Origin: Paraphaeosphaeria minitans
Taxonomy: Eukaryota > Ascomycota > Dothideomycetes > Pleosporales > Didymosphaeriaceae
Reading direction: 5' to 3'
Assembly (NCBI GenBank): GCA_015832175.1
Contig: WJXW01000001.1
Coordinates: forward strand, 1,488,001-1,552,000
Length of the DNA: 64,000 nucleotides
Made by a program: the position numbers and the translations under genes. Below the pieces are notes generated by a model. The model was not told the origin of the DNA. It searched no databases and worked only from the letters and a program-made list of their open reading frames with translations. Position 1 is the stretch's first letter, and each line of letters opens with the position of its first letter. This document shows, in pieces, positions 14,552 through 27,541 of the stretch.

Positions 14552-15417
14552 ATGACCCAAGCCAAAAGATACAGCAAGGAGCAAGTCGCTGGCTTCGATG
14601 CGCACTTTGCACCTTTCAGAGGACATATGAAAGTGCAACCGAATGGCACTATTTATTTTGCGAAGGATGGCAGCATAATAGATACTCCTAATGCTTTGCC
14701 TTTGCTTTATGCTTACCAGACTTGTGTCTTCGGTATGTTCCCTCTTCTGCATTATAGTCATCGTGCTAACAGCTGTTCCGTAGATCTCGCCACGACTTTC
14801 CTTGGACACTGCACTGGCAAATTCCGAGACATCAGGACCAAATACGACATGAAAGATACCCTAGATGAGAACAAATGTCTCGTCCAGGAATACCATGTGC
14901 GGCTTTATGGCGCACATATGAGCTTGCCCATTGAAAGCGATCTCAGACACGTGTTCGCAGAAGCTCACTCAGTAATTCAACCCTCGGAAGAGTCTTTCCA
15001 CTTTGTGTTCACTGCTAATCATCGATACAGGCTATCAGCTTCGAAGATGCTTTGATCAGATTGGCACTGTTGTACCAAGCTGCAATCGATAGCTGGGTGG
15101 GCTTTTGGGTTGGACCAAAAGAAGCCGTAGATTGGTTCCAGGGGCAGTTAGCCCGCCATGATCAGTTTATCGTGCTCCCCGCACTGCGAATCCCACAAAG
15201 CCTCCCAGTCGAGGGGAGCGCTGTGGTGACCAGCGGTAAAAAGAATGCCGCTGATGCGATGCCCATCGATGACAGTATCATTGATCCGAGATTGTTGACG
15301 CAGAATCTCCCGGCCGAAGAGAGGGTCGCGGTCTCTAGCAGTAACGAGGTTGCTGCTCCTGGGTTGATCATGCCTGATTTCTTTATTGATCCAGCACTGA
15401 GCAACGATTGGTCATAG
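14552..15417 (+). CDS. Hypothetical protein, three exons
   Basis: Exons 14552-14732, 14784-14971 and 15031-15417 give 251 residues. Introns are 51 bp (GTATGT..CGTAG, branch GCTAAC) and 59 bp (GTAATT..TACAG, branch GCTAAT). The ATG at 14552 is preferred over an in-frame ATG at 14426, because the TATA-like box at 14399-14409 would put the latter at or before transcription start. The product begins MTQAKRYSKEQVAGFDAHFAPF, has a central segment with several aromatic and Cys residues, a helical piece AISFEDALIRLALLYQAAIDSWVGF across the second junction, and a polar tail with two similar 'DP(R/A)L' segments. I see no signal peptide, transmembrane span or known domain. Consistent splice signals and frame joining argue that it is a real gene. 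Confidence 0.6.
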
Positions 15418-15670
15418 AGATGCTGGACAGTTCTTTACTTCGTAGCCGCGTTGCATTTAATAGATTCCAATATACCCTTCGATAATTGATAGCGTTTGGC
15501 TCACTGCAGTCGCTTAGAGGATGGCTGCACTTGCGCCTGTCTATGCACCCGTTCCCCACCACCCACCTAACTTCATTCATTGTACGCGCGATCGCCCGGG
15601 CACAGTCGACACTGCGAACGTGTCAAGTTGACTTTCGACCACCTAGATCCAGTCCCACACAACTCGATCG

Positions 15671-16191
15671 TTACGCAACTCTAGGCTCCCAGCCTTCCTC
15701 AGCCATAACAAAACTCTCCATGGTAAAGGCCGGTGCAACAGTGCATCCAACAAGCGTCCATTCGCCCAAGCTCAGAGCATGCTGCCATTCGTCTCGCTCG
15801 ACCACGATCTGAGGGCGCTGCCCCTGACTTAGACGTTAGCGATAATGTTCTGTGATGTGAGATGGGATAGCATTCTTACCGCCGACAGATCTGAACCCAA
15901 CACAAGGTTTCGCACCGGCTTGCCATCGTCCCAGGACAACGACAGCTGTAACGGAGCCCCGGCGTAGTAGTGCCAGACTTCCACGGCGTCGGTGACACGG
16001 TGCCAGTGCGACACGCCGGACTCGCCTTCAAGCAAGTAGTAGATTTGAGTGCTGTGCGCGCGTCCCGAAGAATCCGTGGCTGAGTCGCGAAATGTTTCGA
16101 TGAAATATCCCTTCTCTGGGTGAGGCTTCAGATTCAGTTCTGCGATAACGTCTTTCGCCGTTTTGGCGGACAGGCCAGATGCTGCAGCCAT
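15671..16191 (-). CDS. Cupin_5 (DUF985) family protein
   Basis: Exons 16191-15880 and 15823-15671, with a 56 bp intron in phase 0, give 154 residues. The cupin_5 features are visible in order: an N-terminal helix DVIAELNLKPHPEKGYFIETFRD, the strand block STQIYYLLEGESGVSHWHRV with the metal-type His pair, the WHYYAGAPLQL strand, and after the junction GQRPQIVV, then LGEWTLVGCTVAPAF. The second exon is short and easily missed, because the first frame runs on through the intron. Members are single-domain cupins of uncertain function, some annotated as sugar-binding or epimerase-like. There is no pathway context here. Confidence 0.88.
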
Positions 16192-17620
16192 TTCGAATTC
16201 AAGTCCGCGAGTTTGAGGTTCAGATGGAGTGGGCAGAACGCGAAAAATTCTTCATGTGTGTCGAGAGTAAAGGCGGCGGGTCAATGTAGCGTTATTGGAA
16301 GAAGGTACCTAGGTACAGCATCACGTCAGACGTTTTTGGTTCGCTGGCAGCTTTTACATGTGGAGAACCGGGAACGTGGGGGGACGAATCTACCGTATAG
16401 TTTCATAGGTAAGGGTTACGACCATAGGTCCGCCTGATGCCGGATCTGGTACGATCGCTGGTGTGCGTAACTAGTAAACGTTAGCAGAGCTTTGTAAAGT
16501 CCAATTAAAATGTCTAGCAATAATAGAGTGCCCCAGCGCTAAGCCTCCCACAGAAGGATCACCGCTATGGTCGCAATACGGTCGCTACTTAGGTAAACAG
16601 GTAAGGCACTGCCGTACCTACTAGGTATTGCACCTGCACAATTGTTTTAAACTCACCACTTCTCTTCTACCAACAGATCCGCTCTATTAGCAGCATGATT
16701 TATGCGCCCCTGGGACGTTCTCGACTGTGCCTGCCATGGTCGCTGCTGGTCTCTGCCCATCTCCGAACCCCTCATCAATATGAATGTCCAAGACATCGTG
16801 GCATTATCTATTCGAGCGGGCAGCCAACTCTGGTACCCCCTAGATGCTGCAGAAGTCTGACGTGAAGAATATCATACATTGTCGCTGTCGCGTCTTTTTG
16901 AAAATCCCCGGCGATGTGAACGACTGCGGACAGTGGTTGGGAGAGTGGTAAAGTGAATTCTCGTAGAGACAAATCGTGAGAGTTCCCGAAGTTGGTTTGA
17001 GAAGGTTGTTTCTTGATTGAAGCACACTGGCTCGGACATGTGTGATGAAGAGCTGGCCCCGAATGGGTGGCACCATTCTAGGAGCTGCGAAGTACCTACA
17101 CGGAATATTCGGACTTGCTCGCGTCAGCAGTCACACTTCCGACAAAAATAAACAACGCCCGCGTACATTTAGGGATACGATGTAAACCACTATGCTCAGA
17201 TTTACTGCCCCATGAATGGCTAAAATTCCTGTACAAGAAAGCTGAGTCGAATGCTGTTTACGACCCCGGCTTGTCGTGGGACTGTTCCCACCTCAGCTCG
17301 TATTGCTGCAACCTCTCCACTGTTCAATCCGCCATAAAGGGCTTACTCACCTATATGGCTTGAGCTGATAAGCCAATGGTTGGCTATCGCAAATTGACGA
17401 CTCAGCGGTGCGGGATGCAAATAATGCTAAGCCCGGTGGTTTAATTTGTGCGAATAGGCAGCTTGTTGGAGAACATTGAGGATTAAGCTACTGTAGAGCT
17501 TGGTCATAAACATTGGAAATGGAAACCAGTCGCTTTTATAGTTTTACGCTCCTTAGGATGGGGCTAATAGTGGATCAATAGCTCGTTACATCCCCTCAAT
17601 TCTCCAACGCTCATTGAAGT
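16192..17620. other. Intergenic, no gene seen
   Basis: About 1.4 kb upstream of the cupin gene. It contains a GGTACCTAGGTAC-type motif near 16305-16318 and a related one near 16613-16627. It becomes AT-richer towards the decayed lyase. No coding frame is supported. Confidence 0.55.
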
Positions 17621-17629
17621 TACCACTCT

Positions 17630-18482
17630 CGCCTTTGGGCTCCTCCCTTTCGCTCTCGCAACCCGGGAGTTCGTGAATTACGGCACCACGAGTGGCTGGT
17701 CCAGCACTTGGATCGATCCTAAAACCAAGGCTACGTCGAGGACCCCACCAGCGCTTTGTATGGGAAGTCGTCATCGCTCAAGGTCGGACAAGAACACCTC
17801 GGCAGCAGCTACGAGGGCCGTTATCACGCAGAGAAAATATATACTCTAACGAATACAAGCGCGATGAGGAAAAGTATTACGGTTTCGCCTTCCGCCTGCA
17901 CTCGGAGTCCGAATTCGATCCCCAGAGCTATAACATCGCGCAATTTGGCGCTGAATTTGACGATATCAGGTGGGATGGCGAGTCTTGCGACGACTTCAGT
18001 CCAGGTACCAAGATCTGGCTCAACCAAACGAAGCTCTTTGCGCGCACGAAACACGGCCAGATGATCAAGGGCAAAAGTGCCCTCCCAAGAGATTTTTTTT
18101 TTAAATTTTATCCGAGAACAACAGCACCGGCGAGATAGAGGCTGGTGTATGGTATAGGCTTACCTCCCGGGTGAAGTAGAAGAGCGACGACACGGGCATA
18201 TTGCAGGCACGGCTGAATGGCACACAAGTCGCTGATAAGTCAGGATTGAAGACCACGCTGTTGGACGATCATAGAAAGTACAACGTTCGTGTGGGGCTGT
18301 ATGCGAACAGTTGGCATAATGAGGAAAAAATGTTAGGGAACCAACCAAAGAGGCAGCTGTGGATTGATGAGATTGGGGTGAGGAGTACTTTTGCGGATGC
18401 GAATCCGGATGACATCAAGAAGAGTGCTTACAGTGAGACTGAGAAAGAATATATTGTTCTAGCTGCAGACGTTCTAGCATGA
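17630..18482 (+). pseudogene. Decayed PL20-type glucuronan lyase
   Basis: Pieces of one protein occur in order but in different frames. First comes REFVNYGTTSGWSSTW (from about 17660), then YGKSSSLKVGQEHLGSSYEGRYHAE (frame of 17756), then EYKRDEEKYYGFAFRLHSESEF to TKIWLNQTKLFARTKHG (frame of 17692). After a T-run near 18092-18101 the frame moves to ENNSTGEIEAGVWYRLTS, which meets an internal TAG, and the last block runs to 18482 with YNVRVGLYANSWHN and QLWIDEIGVRSTFADANPDD. The order 'GTTSGW..YEGRYHSE/AE..YGFAFRL..GVWYRL..WxDEIGV..TFAD' is that of fungal polysaccharide lyase family 20, which cleaves beta-1,4-glucuronan. At least two frame changes, one stop and no initiator ATG make a working product unlikely. 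A sequencing error in the T-run could explain one lesion but not all. Confidence 0.75.
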
Positions 18483-18582
18483 AGTTGTTATGATCAGCCT
18501 TGAGGCAAACAACACCGTGTTTGCGCACAAAAGCTAGACCCATGAATCCTCCAGTACGCTTTGGCTAGGAGTGGGATGGGCG

Positions 18583-18909
18583 TTAGTGCCCATAGGTAGT
18601 GCCATTCCCATATTTGGTGGCGGAAACATCTGGTGTAAGGAATTCAGCCATACACCGGCTGAGACAGGTAGCGAGGTTCGTCTGACATGCTGCTGTGTTG
18701 GGACAGCTTAAGAACCTTTGAATGAGTCCGAGGTTGTCGTAAGCAGTAATAAGGCAGCTTGGAAACTCCTGAAGGCAACTGTCTTGGCAACGAGCCCATT
18801 GTCGAGTGTTGGATGCGGCTGTCTGGGCTTGTTGGGCCGCAAACATTTTCATGACCATGTCGAAGATATACTTGATTATCTCAGTATTCATGCTGTGAAC
18901 GTATTGCAT
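18583..18909 (-). CDS. Possible cysteine-rich small protein
   Basis: An ATG-initiated 108-residue frame with seven cysteines clustered in the C-terminal two thirds (ARCQDSCLQEFPSC, LSCPNTAACQTNLATCLSRC). The spacing C-x3-C and C-x4-C-x6-C-x3-C is too regular for random DNA, but the N-terminus is not a clear signal peptide and the upstream exon, if any, was not found. It could be the last exon of a secreted protein gene. No family is recognised. Confidence 0.3.
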   Translation of the reverse strand: MQYVHSMNTEIIKYIFDMVMKMFAAQQAQTAASNTRQWARCQDSCLQEFPSCLITAYDNLGLIQRFLSCPNTAACQTNLATCLSRCMAEFLTPDVSATKYGNGTTYGH

Positions 18910-21427
18910 AAAATATCAAGGTATGTTTGTACTTGGAGAGTGCGAGAATTGGTGCCTGGATTTTTCGATCTTGCTACTGTTGAGGGACTGCTAGGTAAGG
19001 AATGCTGATCCTTTTTTAAGTGTTCACAGCATCCTCTGTTTTGAGACCGAGTCTCATATTGCTTAACATAGTGACCAAAGTCATGCCACAAACATTCGGC
19101 CATCCTCGGGTGGGGAAACATTTGCTTGTTGATCTGCTTGACACATGAATTGTCTCTTCGCCAGCACCGAGCCCCTTTTAAGACGACCATCTAGAATACC
19201 TTGACTTCGTACTCGATGCAAATCAGTTGGAGTTGATTCTTATTGAAATAGTCTATGCTCATAGCGATACGGAGCATTCCCACAGATTAAGATGGTTCTT
19301 GTACGGATGACCTCGCGCAACCCATGCTCTTAGATTATAAGTCTCATGCCCTCTACCTGAAACCATGACCAGATCTTCTCTCTCGAAAAACCCCCTCATT
19401 GTCAATATTGCGCCGTACAACATGATTCCGCACCTAGAACTTCATCCACTATAACACGATGATGTTTTTAAAGGGAGACAAGACTCGCAAACCATAAAAA
19501 AGCCTGTCCTATATCTACAGAAGGGCACGATATCCCTTAACCAGACTCCAGCTCAGCTCGTGTCCACGTAAATCATATCTTTACCTGATGCCCCGGAACT
19601 AAAACTGATAGAACCCTCACTAGCGGACACAAAAAAAATCGACAGAGTCACCCTTTCTCGCTCCCGGCTGAGCTGCACACGAAGATTTACAAATACACAT
19701 TAAACGCGTCGTAAACCCATCATGGCCTATTCAACCCTGTTCGATGATCATAACAATTGGAGCGCTGACAGAACTCGCCTTTGCAGTGCGCCGCATGTGC
19801 CCAGGAATTTTCCCGTTTTCCGCGTGTCGAAAGGTTTACTCCGAAGCTCGCCTCATCTTCTAGGCCCAAAACTCGTTTAGTTTCAGCAGATACTGCGATG
19901 CGGAAAACTTCACCAAGGCAGTGACTCAGGGTCAGTGCGAAGCAGTACAGTTTATCGAAATGGGTTGGAAGATAAGGTTGCGAAGGTTTGACCTACCCGT
20001 GAGGACACGGGATATTGGAGAGAACTGCTTGATGCTTGGTGCCCGAACCTTGCAGCAACATTTTGATTCATGAAGACAATCTCGAACACAAGAGGATCGA
20101 TTATGAATCAATTTTCTCTTGTCTGATCAAGGAAGGCCTAGAAGAAGCTCGAGCAAGGTGTGAAGACGCCATATCATACCTGGCGTCAAGCGAAGCTTTA
20201 TGGTTGAATCAGGTCATGTTTAGTAGGAACATAAGAGCTCATTGAGCTTTTGATGTCAGAGTGACACGGAATCCTCAACTAGAATGCGATCGAAAACAGT
20301 GGTGGGCTTCTGAAGTGTTGATCCACAAAACGAAAAACTGAGCGATTTGTTTTCCATAGCATCTGAAGACGCACGAGTGCAGTCGGGGTTGGAAAGTGCG
20401 AAGTACCAGCATGGGGATTAGGTAGAAGTTGTCTCATAAAAAACTGTGGTGAGATAACGAAGAGGGTTTCCTGCGTTCAAATGCATTTTTGCTAGCAATC
20501 TATATACACCTGCGCATGAATTCTTGCAAGGAATTTGGCCAGCCGGAATATGCGTCTTTTCAACAGTCCGATGTTTACCATGCTGAGCAGGTGCTACTTA
20601 TGACCCGTGCCTTCCCAATCCAGCAGCCATTGTTTACTCTCACCTTTCACTTTCCGCCGCCTCACCTACGCCTCGTCGTCCTCCACGCAATCTACAACCA
20701 CGATACCTCTATCATCTTATTCTACTATATAAGCGAGTTAAGTCGAGATACTTTCATCCTTCGACCGCCACATAGAGTTGCTTAGTGCCTCAAACAGAAG
20801 GCATCAAGTCAACGTTGACAGTGCACTGGTTCGAAGCCGAATCAAAAATACTTTGAGCCGGGGCCTGCCGGTGAAATGGCTTTTTGCAATTTTTTTTTTT
20901 GAAGCCACCCTATATGTACTGCGCGAGACAGACACGGACGCGCACATAAGCAAGAGCAGCGCGCCTCCACGACACAGCTTCCCAGATGCGATGGCCCGGG
21001 CTCAGACGCAGGTTCAGGTGTGAAGCGCAGCTTGAGAAGACCTGTGGCTTTGTGTGATGCAGCTGCACGACCTGAGGTAAGTATCCGAAGAGACAGCTGA
21101 TCGTTGACCCGTGTACCACCCAACCACAAAGCAACATGTGGGGATGTCGAAGAAGACACCTGAAAATTCGTCCGTGGGAGCCTAGGGCAGCCAGCAAGGG
21201 GAAGACAAACACGGCAGTCGTGGAACGTTTGGACTGGGTTCGGTACGATCAGAAAGCTTTTTCCGGATCTATTGTTTATACAGAAAAAGACAAGATTGTA
21301 TGAATCCATCCACACAGTCGTCGCCCGTGATATAATGACGGCTGAGGTGCCCACATGCCGTGTCCCAGTGTTCGCCACTACCTAACTCCACGCTATGCAA
21401 TTAAACCACAATTCCAATACTTCCGGC
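18910..21427. other. Gene-poor stretch
   Basis: About 2.5 kb without a supportable gene on either strand. Frames are short, lack consistent splice signals and resemble no family. A 178-residue frame on the minus strand (20842-21378) has random-looking composition. A poly-T run at 20889-20900 and AT-rich patches are present. The last part is the 3' flank of KIN17. Confidence 0.5.
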
Positions 21428-22460
21428 TCATAGCTTCACCTTCTTCTTCGGCTTGTCCTCGCCCTCGGCACGCGCGCGCTTGAAGATGCTCTGACTCTTC
21501 ATCTGCCCAAGACCAGCCTTTGTCGACGGGGGCACCTTTGCCTTCAAGCCGAAACTGAACTTGACTGGCGCAGGTTCTTCCTTCGGCGCTTCGTCGCTCG
21601 TAGTGGCATCCGCCTTCTTTTCCTCAGTCGGGGATTCCAACGCTTTGTCCGGAGACGGGGTAGATGTCTTCTCCTCTGCAAGCGGTGACACGGAACCCTT
21701 AGGCGCTTGCGTCTGCGCCTGGGCTGCCCGTCTAGCCTCCAGTATGCGTGCCTTTCCGTCGGCCTCCTCCTGCGCACGCTTCGACATTTTCTTCAGCATC
21801 CTGTCCTCACCGGCGCCACTCCTCGCCTCCGCCAGCTCTTGTTCCCTTATCTCTTCTCGTCGCTTCGTCGCCGCAACACTGGTATCCCTCCATGCGATCA
21901 TCAGCCCATCCTTCTCGTCTTCTTTGACGTTGACGATGCCACTACGACCGAGGTGTTTTGTGAATTCCGTCAAGCTACTGAACCGCGTCGAGTTCATGTG
22001 GACGTGCTCCTTGTCGCGAATGTACTCCTAAAGTGGGAGGTACAAAGTCAGTGAAATGGTCAGAAATTGAGGAGAGAGTGGGGGTTTTAGCTTGAGCGTG
22101 TTACTGAAGTCTGGCGATTTCAGACTGTAACAACAGCAGATAACGACCGCTTTGTACCCTAGACGTACGTACATTGTAGAACTTGTTCGCCCCGATCCAC
22201 TTCTCGCCATGCGCCGTCCGCAGAAGCGACACGAAGTCGCGCTGGAAGTCGTTGCTGTAGTTCGATATGTACTTGGTCGCGTTCTCGCCGACGACAGCCA
22301 TCTGCCGCACGTGGCTCTCGCTTTGTACATGGCACTTGAAGCCGTTTGCGTCGCGACATTGCTTCTGGCAGGGTTCGCACCACCAGCGCAACCGTTGAAG
22401 TCCTTTGGACTTCATCTGGTTGGCGAGGTGCTTGGTGCTTCCTATCTCGGCTTTGGGCAT
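21428..22460 (-). CDS. KIN17: KIN17/RTS2-type zinc-finger nucleic-acid-binding protein
   Basis: Exons 22460-22173 and 22027-21428 give 295 residues, joined in phase 0 (NKFYN|EYIRDKEHVH). The intron is 145 bp, about three times the local norm. The start MPKAEIGSTKHLANQMKSKGLQRLRWWC is the family hallmark, followed by a C2H2 finger (C-x2-C, then H and H in FKCHVQSESH). The conserved KIN17 middle domain follows: FQRDFVSLLRTAHGEKWIGANKFYN, then HMNSTRFSSLTEFTKHLGRSG. The C-terminal half is a Lys/Glu helix, an Ala/Pro/Ser linker and a FSFGLKAK motif near the basic tail KPKKKVKL. KIN17 is nuclear, binds curved DNA and RNA, and is linked to replication, repair and splicing. Confidence 0.92.
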
Positions 22461-22808
22461 GATGGCGGTAGTGTGTATTTGCGTTGGTTATGTGTGGTTG
22501 TGGTCGGCGGTGCGCGATCGCCTTCGGCAGTTGTGATTCTAAGCTGGGCGTCGACTTCCTGTCTCAAGGAAGGTTACAAGAGGTGGGTTCACAAAGTGTG
22601 GAGTTGCAGGGTAAAGTTCCTAGGGCTGAGCGCCACTTCCGAGGATGACTAAGAAGAGCACTAGGCACGCACATGACGCTCTCTACACGGCGCGCGAGAG
22701 CTGCGATTGGTTGACTATCGTTCAGACAGTGAACTGATTTCGTGAGGCACATCAAAGTCTGTATGAAGACAATACCCGGCTTGCAAGCCAGCTACCTACT
22801 GCGTTCAT

Positions 22809-23926
22809 TCATTCATCGTCTGGCAATCCAACGAATTTGTTGCTCATGTTCCACAACCTCTTCGCCGCTCCCTCATCAAAAGCCCACGCTGCGTAGCCCG
22901 TCGTGAACAAACCTGCATCCTCAGACACAGGCGGCGCGATCTGACAATTGTCCAGATACTTGCCCCCTTTACCCTCCCAGCATTTGTCCACCGCAGCCCA
23001 CACGCTCGTTGCCGCGCCTTGCGCCTCGTTCTTCATGTAGTCGTTCACTTCGGGATTTGCCTTCCAATTTGAAGTGTCCAGGTGGTCTTGCAAGCCGGTC
23101 CAGATGCCACCTGGATGCAAGCTGTTCGCGTGTAGACCCTTGGACCCGTATCGGCGCTCAATCTCGTTGGCGAGGTAGATGTTACCAATCTTGGAGTGAG
23201 CATATGCGCGATTGGGCTCATACGCGCCGTTCTCGAGCATGATGTTATCCAAGTCAATGTTGTTGTAACGATGAGCCAGGGAAGCCACCGAGACGACACG
23301 TGAATGGAATTCTGGCGTGGAGGAAGCGAGCAGCGCGGGCTTGAGGAGCTGGAACAGAAGGAAATGCGCGAGGTGGTTTGTGCCGAACTGCTTCTCGAAA
23401 CCATCTTCGGTCTTCTCTTCTGGAATAGCCATGATGCCGGCGTTGTTGATCAAAATGTTCAGCTGATTGTTCGTCTTTGAAAGGAAAGATTTGGCGAACG
23501 AGCGGACAGAGGCGAGTGAGTTGAGATCCAAGAGTTCGAGGTCGAGCTTTCCCGGCTCAAGAACTGCAAATGTAAGTCTATGTCGCGAAGATGGAGTTTT
23601 TGAGCACTCACTGTGGGCCAAGGCCGTCTTGCCCTTGTTGATATCGCGCGCCGTTGCGAAGACATGAGCGCCTGTTGCTTTCATGGCACGGGCGGTCTCA
23701 ATACCGATGCCTGAAGAGCAACCCGTGATCAGGACTGCAGACATGTCAATTTGCGTGTCATTGCGAGACTCTCTGGATGCTGCTCACCAACTTTGCCTGT
23801 AAGCGTGCCTTCAGTTTCACTGTCTTTGATGATCTGCAAAGCAGTGGGACGGCTGTCACCAGCACCCTTGGGGTTCTCGTGAGCAGCGGCATAGCGCTTG
23901 AATTCGGGAGCGTCGTAGTCTGTCAT
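22809..23926 (-). CDS. Short-chain dehydrogenase/reductase (retinol dehydrogenase-WWOX type)
   Basis: Exons 23926-23788, 23734-23612 and 23563-22809, with introns of 53 and 48 bp, give 338 residues. The first junction restores LTGKVVLITG. The NAD(P)-binding TGCSSGIG, the structural NNAG and the catalytic YAHSK (YxxxK) with an upstream serine in VVSVASLAHRY are all present. The N-terminal 45-residue extension (MTDYDAPEFKRYAAAHENPK) and the C-terminal block ISG-like 'DAGLFTTGYAAWAFDEGAAKRLW' are typical of fungal SDRs related to human WWOX and retinol dehydrogenases. The substrate cannot be read from sequence. It is divergent from KRR1 across 574 bp. No neighbouring genes suggest a pathway. Confidence 0.9.
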
Positions 23927-25573
<1,647 letters not shown>

Positions 25574-25900
25574 AGAAGCTCCTCGAGCCAAGTGCTGGAG
25601 TCACAGGGCGTTTACTCTAGGTGCATATCTTCAATATACCCATTTTCTGTCATATGCTGCTCTTATATCGCCCGACCCACTTTCCTTGCGTTACAACTGC
25701 TCCGCGGGCGGCAACGATGGTGGTGATGGTGAAGTCTGGTGAGTAAGCAATCTAAAAGTGCAAGTTGCCGCTTTCTTACATGTACCGTTTCAGCCCAGCG
25801 ATCCACAGCCACACTATGGATACCTGTATCCCTCGCGTTCAACCACGGACATGTTTTCGACACTTTCGCAGAGCATTCGCGCTCCTACCATCACTACACG
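25574..25900. other. KRR1 3' flank and SET-gene promoter
   Basis: 327 bases with a His-codon-like repeat (GATGGTGGTGATGG at 25718-25731) but no gene. The frame of the next gene is open upstream of its ATG without an earlier initiator that fits a signal peptide. Confidence 0.5.
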
Positions 25901-27269
25901 ATGCTGCCTCCGCTGTCCCTAATCCTAATCACCGTTGTCTCTTCAGTACGCGCAGGTGTCTTCCTGCGTAAGCAATGCTGGCACGAGCATCCATTATCAG
26001 CCGTCAACTTTCAATGTTCGCGCGAGGCAGAAGTCGAATACATCCAGTTTCCTGATGCCGCTATTTCAAATGGTTTGATCCCGGATGACCAAACAAGGCA
26101 TGGACCGTGGTCATACCCTCCAATATGTACAGATGTTCTCCCAAGCGTCGGCAGCAGCCTGTGTGTCTATACAGACACATCTTTTAGCCACGGACGAGGT
26201 ATATCTATATTCACCACACCCGATCTTGCCGAACGTACAGTGGTCTTGCTACCTTTCCAGAACCCAGAGGCACTGCAAGGCATCAATGATTTCACTGGCA
26301 CCTGGATTACGCAGGAGATACCCGACAAAGGCATGGGTATGTTCGCAAGCAGAGACCTGATGGTAAGCGAATATCTTCTGAACATAGTTGACCATAACAT
26401 TGACAAGCTCAAGTTCAAAGACAAGATAACAGCGCACACACCTGCACTACTGGCATACCTAGAGTCTGATCTATCAACTGCGGAACGTGAGAAGTTCTTC
26501 AAGCTTGCAGTGTCGCAGCTACCTGAGCCCACGAGAGCTATGTATGTGGGACTTGCGACTGTATATGGGATGCCACAAGTCAAGTACCAAGACATAGTCA
26601 AGGCAAGCCCTTGAGGACCCATCGGTGACAGTCATCACTTTGCTAACCAATGTGTCCCAGGCAAACACGTTTCAGCTAGAAATCGAAGGGCACAACCATC
26701 TCGCCGTGTTCCCAGAGACCTCACGCCTGAACCATGATTGTGCACCAAACGCACAGTATTACTTGGAACCAACGCTACTAACGCACTTCGTGCACATCAT
26801 TAGACCTGTGAAGAAAGGCGAAGAAATCACGATATCATACACCTCGCCTCTCGATCTTACGTACATGCGGCAACATCACCTAGAACAGGGCTTCCACTTC
26901 CGCTGCACCTGCGCCCGCTGCACCGACCACGAGAGGAGTGATGCTTATTTGCAACATATCCAGGACCTCCAAAGCGTTCTGAACGACTGGTCTCCTTTAC
27001 CAGCTGGATTTCCCGGTCCGCAACTAGCTGAGGAACTCCTCGACATCTATCGAGATGAGGGACTTGAAGGTTTCATGGACGTCCCGTACGGATTTGCTGC
27101 GCTCGCGTACAATGCCGTTGGCGACGAGGAGACGGCGGTGGAATATGCGCGGCGGGCGGAAGAGTTGGTTTTGTTGAAGGATGGGAAATGGGCGCCGAAT
27201 CTGGCGATGATGAAAGAGCTCTTGAGGGATCCGAGAGGGCATTGGAGCTTTGGTCGGAGGTTGGGTTGA
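25901..27269 (+). CDS. SET-domain protein with signal peptide
   Basis: Exons 25901-26362, 26408-26602 and 26661-27269 give 421 residues. The ATG at 25901 starts a hydrophobic signal peptide (MLPPLSLILITVVSSVRA). The first intron (45 bp) is inferred from GTAAGC and the domain alignment. The second is a GC..AG intron (AAG|GCAAGC..CCCAG, branch GCTAAC). The SET domain shows WITQEIPDKGMGMFASRDL, ITAHTPALLAYL, SRLNHDCAPNAQYY (the N-H motif) and EEITISYTSPLDL, followed by a zinc-type post-SET CTCARC. A C-terminal helical region resembles the TPR-like tail of SMYD proteins. Fungi encode many such non-histone SET proteins, some with secretory signals; the substrate is unknown. It is tandem with a second SET gene. 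Confidence 0.85.
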
Positions 27270-27541
27270 GGGGTTGAACGGCGAAGGGACCTGCGAGATC
27301 GCACGTTCGCACTGCTTCGGGCTGTCGCCTTTCCGCCACATTATATCTGCGGGGTCCATCTTCTGGCGCGATTGACTCAATTGAGGGCATGGACCTGCTT
27401 GACGCGCGTGTTCCACGTGAATATCCCCAGTGCACACAAACACAACAGTCACCCTAAGAATACTTCTACACAAACGCCCGCCAACACTCCCCTCCCTCAC
27501 ACCACCCCTCTTCTGCAAAATACTCAGCGATCCCTGAAAAC

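Noticed and set aside
20842..21378. 178-codon minus-strand open frame
   Set aside because: Composition is random-looking, there is no ATG-linked domain, and neither splice signals nor family resemblance support it.
21561..22031. Long plus-strand frame opposite KIN17
   Set aside because: Antisense shadow of the Ala/Glu/Lys-rich KIN17 C-terminus; Ser/Phe-rich low-complexity product.
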